From contig JBGPIK010000416.1 of NCBI GenBank assembly GCA_041484845.1, positions 1-5,933 of the forward strand: a stretch of DNA of 5,933 nt, read 5' to 3'. The notes under the pieces are model-generated. The model searched no databases and was not told the origin of the DNA. It worked only from the letters and a program-made list of their open reading frames with translations. Shown piece after piece: positions 5,565-5,933 of this stretch. Position 1 is the stretch's first letter; every line of letters begins with the position of its first letter. This DNA is from JBGPIK01 sp041484845 (lineage in GTDB: Bacteria > Desulfobacterota > Binatia > UBA9968). Both the position numbers and the translations under genes were made by a program.

Positions 5565-5933
5565 ATGATGGATATCAAGCGTAGAGATTTTTTAAGGATC
5601 CTCGGAATAAGCGGAGTGGCTGCGGCGGTGCCGGGGTGCTCTTCCGAGTCGCCGAGAACTCTGATCCCTTACCTGATTCCAGCCGATGAGATCGTCCCCG
5701 GCCGGGCGACCTGGTATGCCACGGTTTGCCGCGAGTGTCCCGCCGGGTGCGGGATGCTGGTGAAGACCATGGAAGGGCGCGCCATCAAGGTCGAGGGGAA
5801 CCCTGACCACCCGGTCAATCAGGGGCGGCTCTGTGCCCGCGGGCAAGCCAGCGTTCAAGGGCTTTACAATCCGGATCGCATCCGACAGCCTTTGCGACGA
5901 GAGGCGGATGGAACTTTCCAACCGATATCCTGG
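5565..5933 (+). CDS. Molybdopterin oxidoreductase-like Fe-S subunit, ActB-like, Tat-exported (5' part)
   Basis: The first 123 residues of a protein that runs off the right edge in frame; relatives are several hundred to about 1000 residues long. KRRDFLRILG (5-14) is a twin-arginine signal, followed by a short hydrophobic stretch and C25, a possible lipid-attachment site (VPGC). RTLIPYLIPADEIVPG (31-46) resembles the segment before the first domain of ActB in alternative complex III. C55, C58, C62 and C90 fit the CxxCx3Cx27C pattern of the N-terminal 4Fe-4S site of molybdopterin oxidoreductases, ending in LCARGQAS. EGNPDHPVNQG (77-87) and LYNPDRI (100-106) are also family motifs. Canonical ActB lacks these cysteines, so this is either an ACIII-like form that keeps its cluster or a Psr/Ttr-type enzyme paired with a pentaheme. 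An in-frame TAA at 5562-5564 fixes the start at 5565 or 5568; the ribosome binding site is weak. Substrate and cofactor content cannot be judged from this part. Confidence 0.88.
   Translation, partial: MMDIKRRDFLRILGISGVAAAVPGCSSESPRTLIPYLIPADEIVPGRATWYATVCRECPAGCGMLVKTMEGRAIKVEGNPDHPVNQGRLCARGQASVQGLYNPDRIRQPLRREADGTFQPISW

Noticed and set aside
5592..5921. 109-codon minus-strand frame
   Set aside because: It is antisense to the ActB-like gene, which carries a Tat signal and four ordered cysteines.
1..5933. CRISPR arrays, tRNA or rRNA genes, insertion sequences, transposases
   Set aside because: I saw no spaced direct-repeat array, no cloverleaf or rRNA-like segment, no transposase motifs and no terminal inverted repeats with target duplications.

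Overview
The window reads as part of an electron-transfer locus from a Gram-negative (diderm) bacterium. An outer-membrane beta-barrel, periplasmic multiheme cytochromes and a twin-arginine-exported Fe-S/molybdopterin-type protein together require an outer membrane and a periplasm. The phylum cannot be fixed from the sequence. Base composition is moderate. The mixture of a DmsE/MtrA-type decaheme, a PioB-type barrel and alternative-complex-III-like subunits is the kind seen in environmental lineages such as Acidobacteriota, Methylomirabilota, Nitrospirota or Desulfobacterota; this list is a guess from general knowledge.

Layout. Positions 1-576 hold no convincing gene, but they contain a perfect 8-bp hairpin and an 11-bp perfect tandem repeat. 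At 592-870 lies a stand-alone LuxR/GerE-type DNA-binding protein with no receiver domain. A 15-bp perfect palindrome (919-933) overlaps a possible -10 element just ahead of a decaheme cytochrome (960-1901, ten CXXCH). The cytochrome is followed after 12 nt by a 777-residue MtrB/PioB-family outer-membrane barrel (1914-4247). A strong hairpin (4268-4308) follows. Next come a small monoheme cytochrome c (4494-4856), a structured intergenic stretch with interleaved inverted repeats, a membrane-anchored pentaheme cytochrome resembling ActA/QrcA (5030-5527), and the first 123 residues of a Tat-exported ActB-like molybdopterin/Fe-S protein (5565 to the window edge).

How the parts may work together (inference). 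The decaheme inserted in the barrel would form an electron conduit across the outer membrane. The monoheme protein would shuttle electrons through the periplasm. The pentaheme plus Fe-S/molybdopterin-type protein would be the start of a quinone-linked membrane complex (ACIII, Qrc or Psr-like; CISM family), with the ferredoxin-like and NrfD-like subunits expected just past the right edge. The set carries 16 heme-binding motifs plus one predicted 4Fe-4S site. The direction of electron flow is not settled: it could be oxidation of an extracellular donor (Mto/Pio-like) or reduction of an extracellular acceptor (Mtr/Dms-like). Features that stand out are two hemes of the decaheme in which the expected distal histidine seems to be replaced by methionine, and an ActB-like protein that keeps the four Fe-S cysteines that canonical ACIII has lost.
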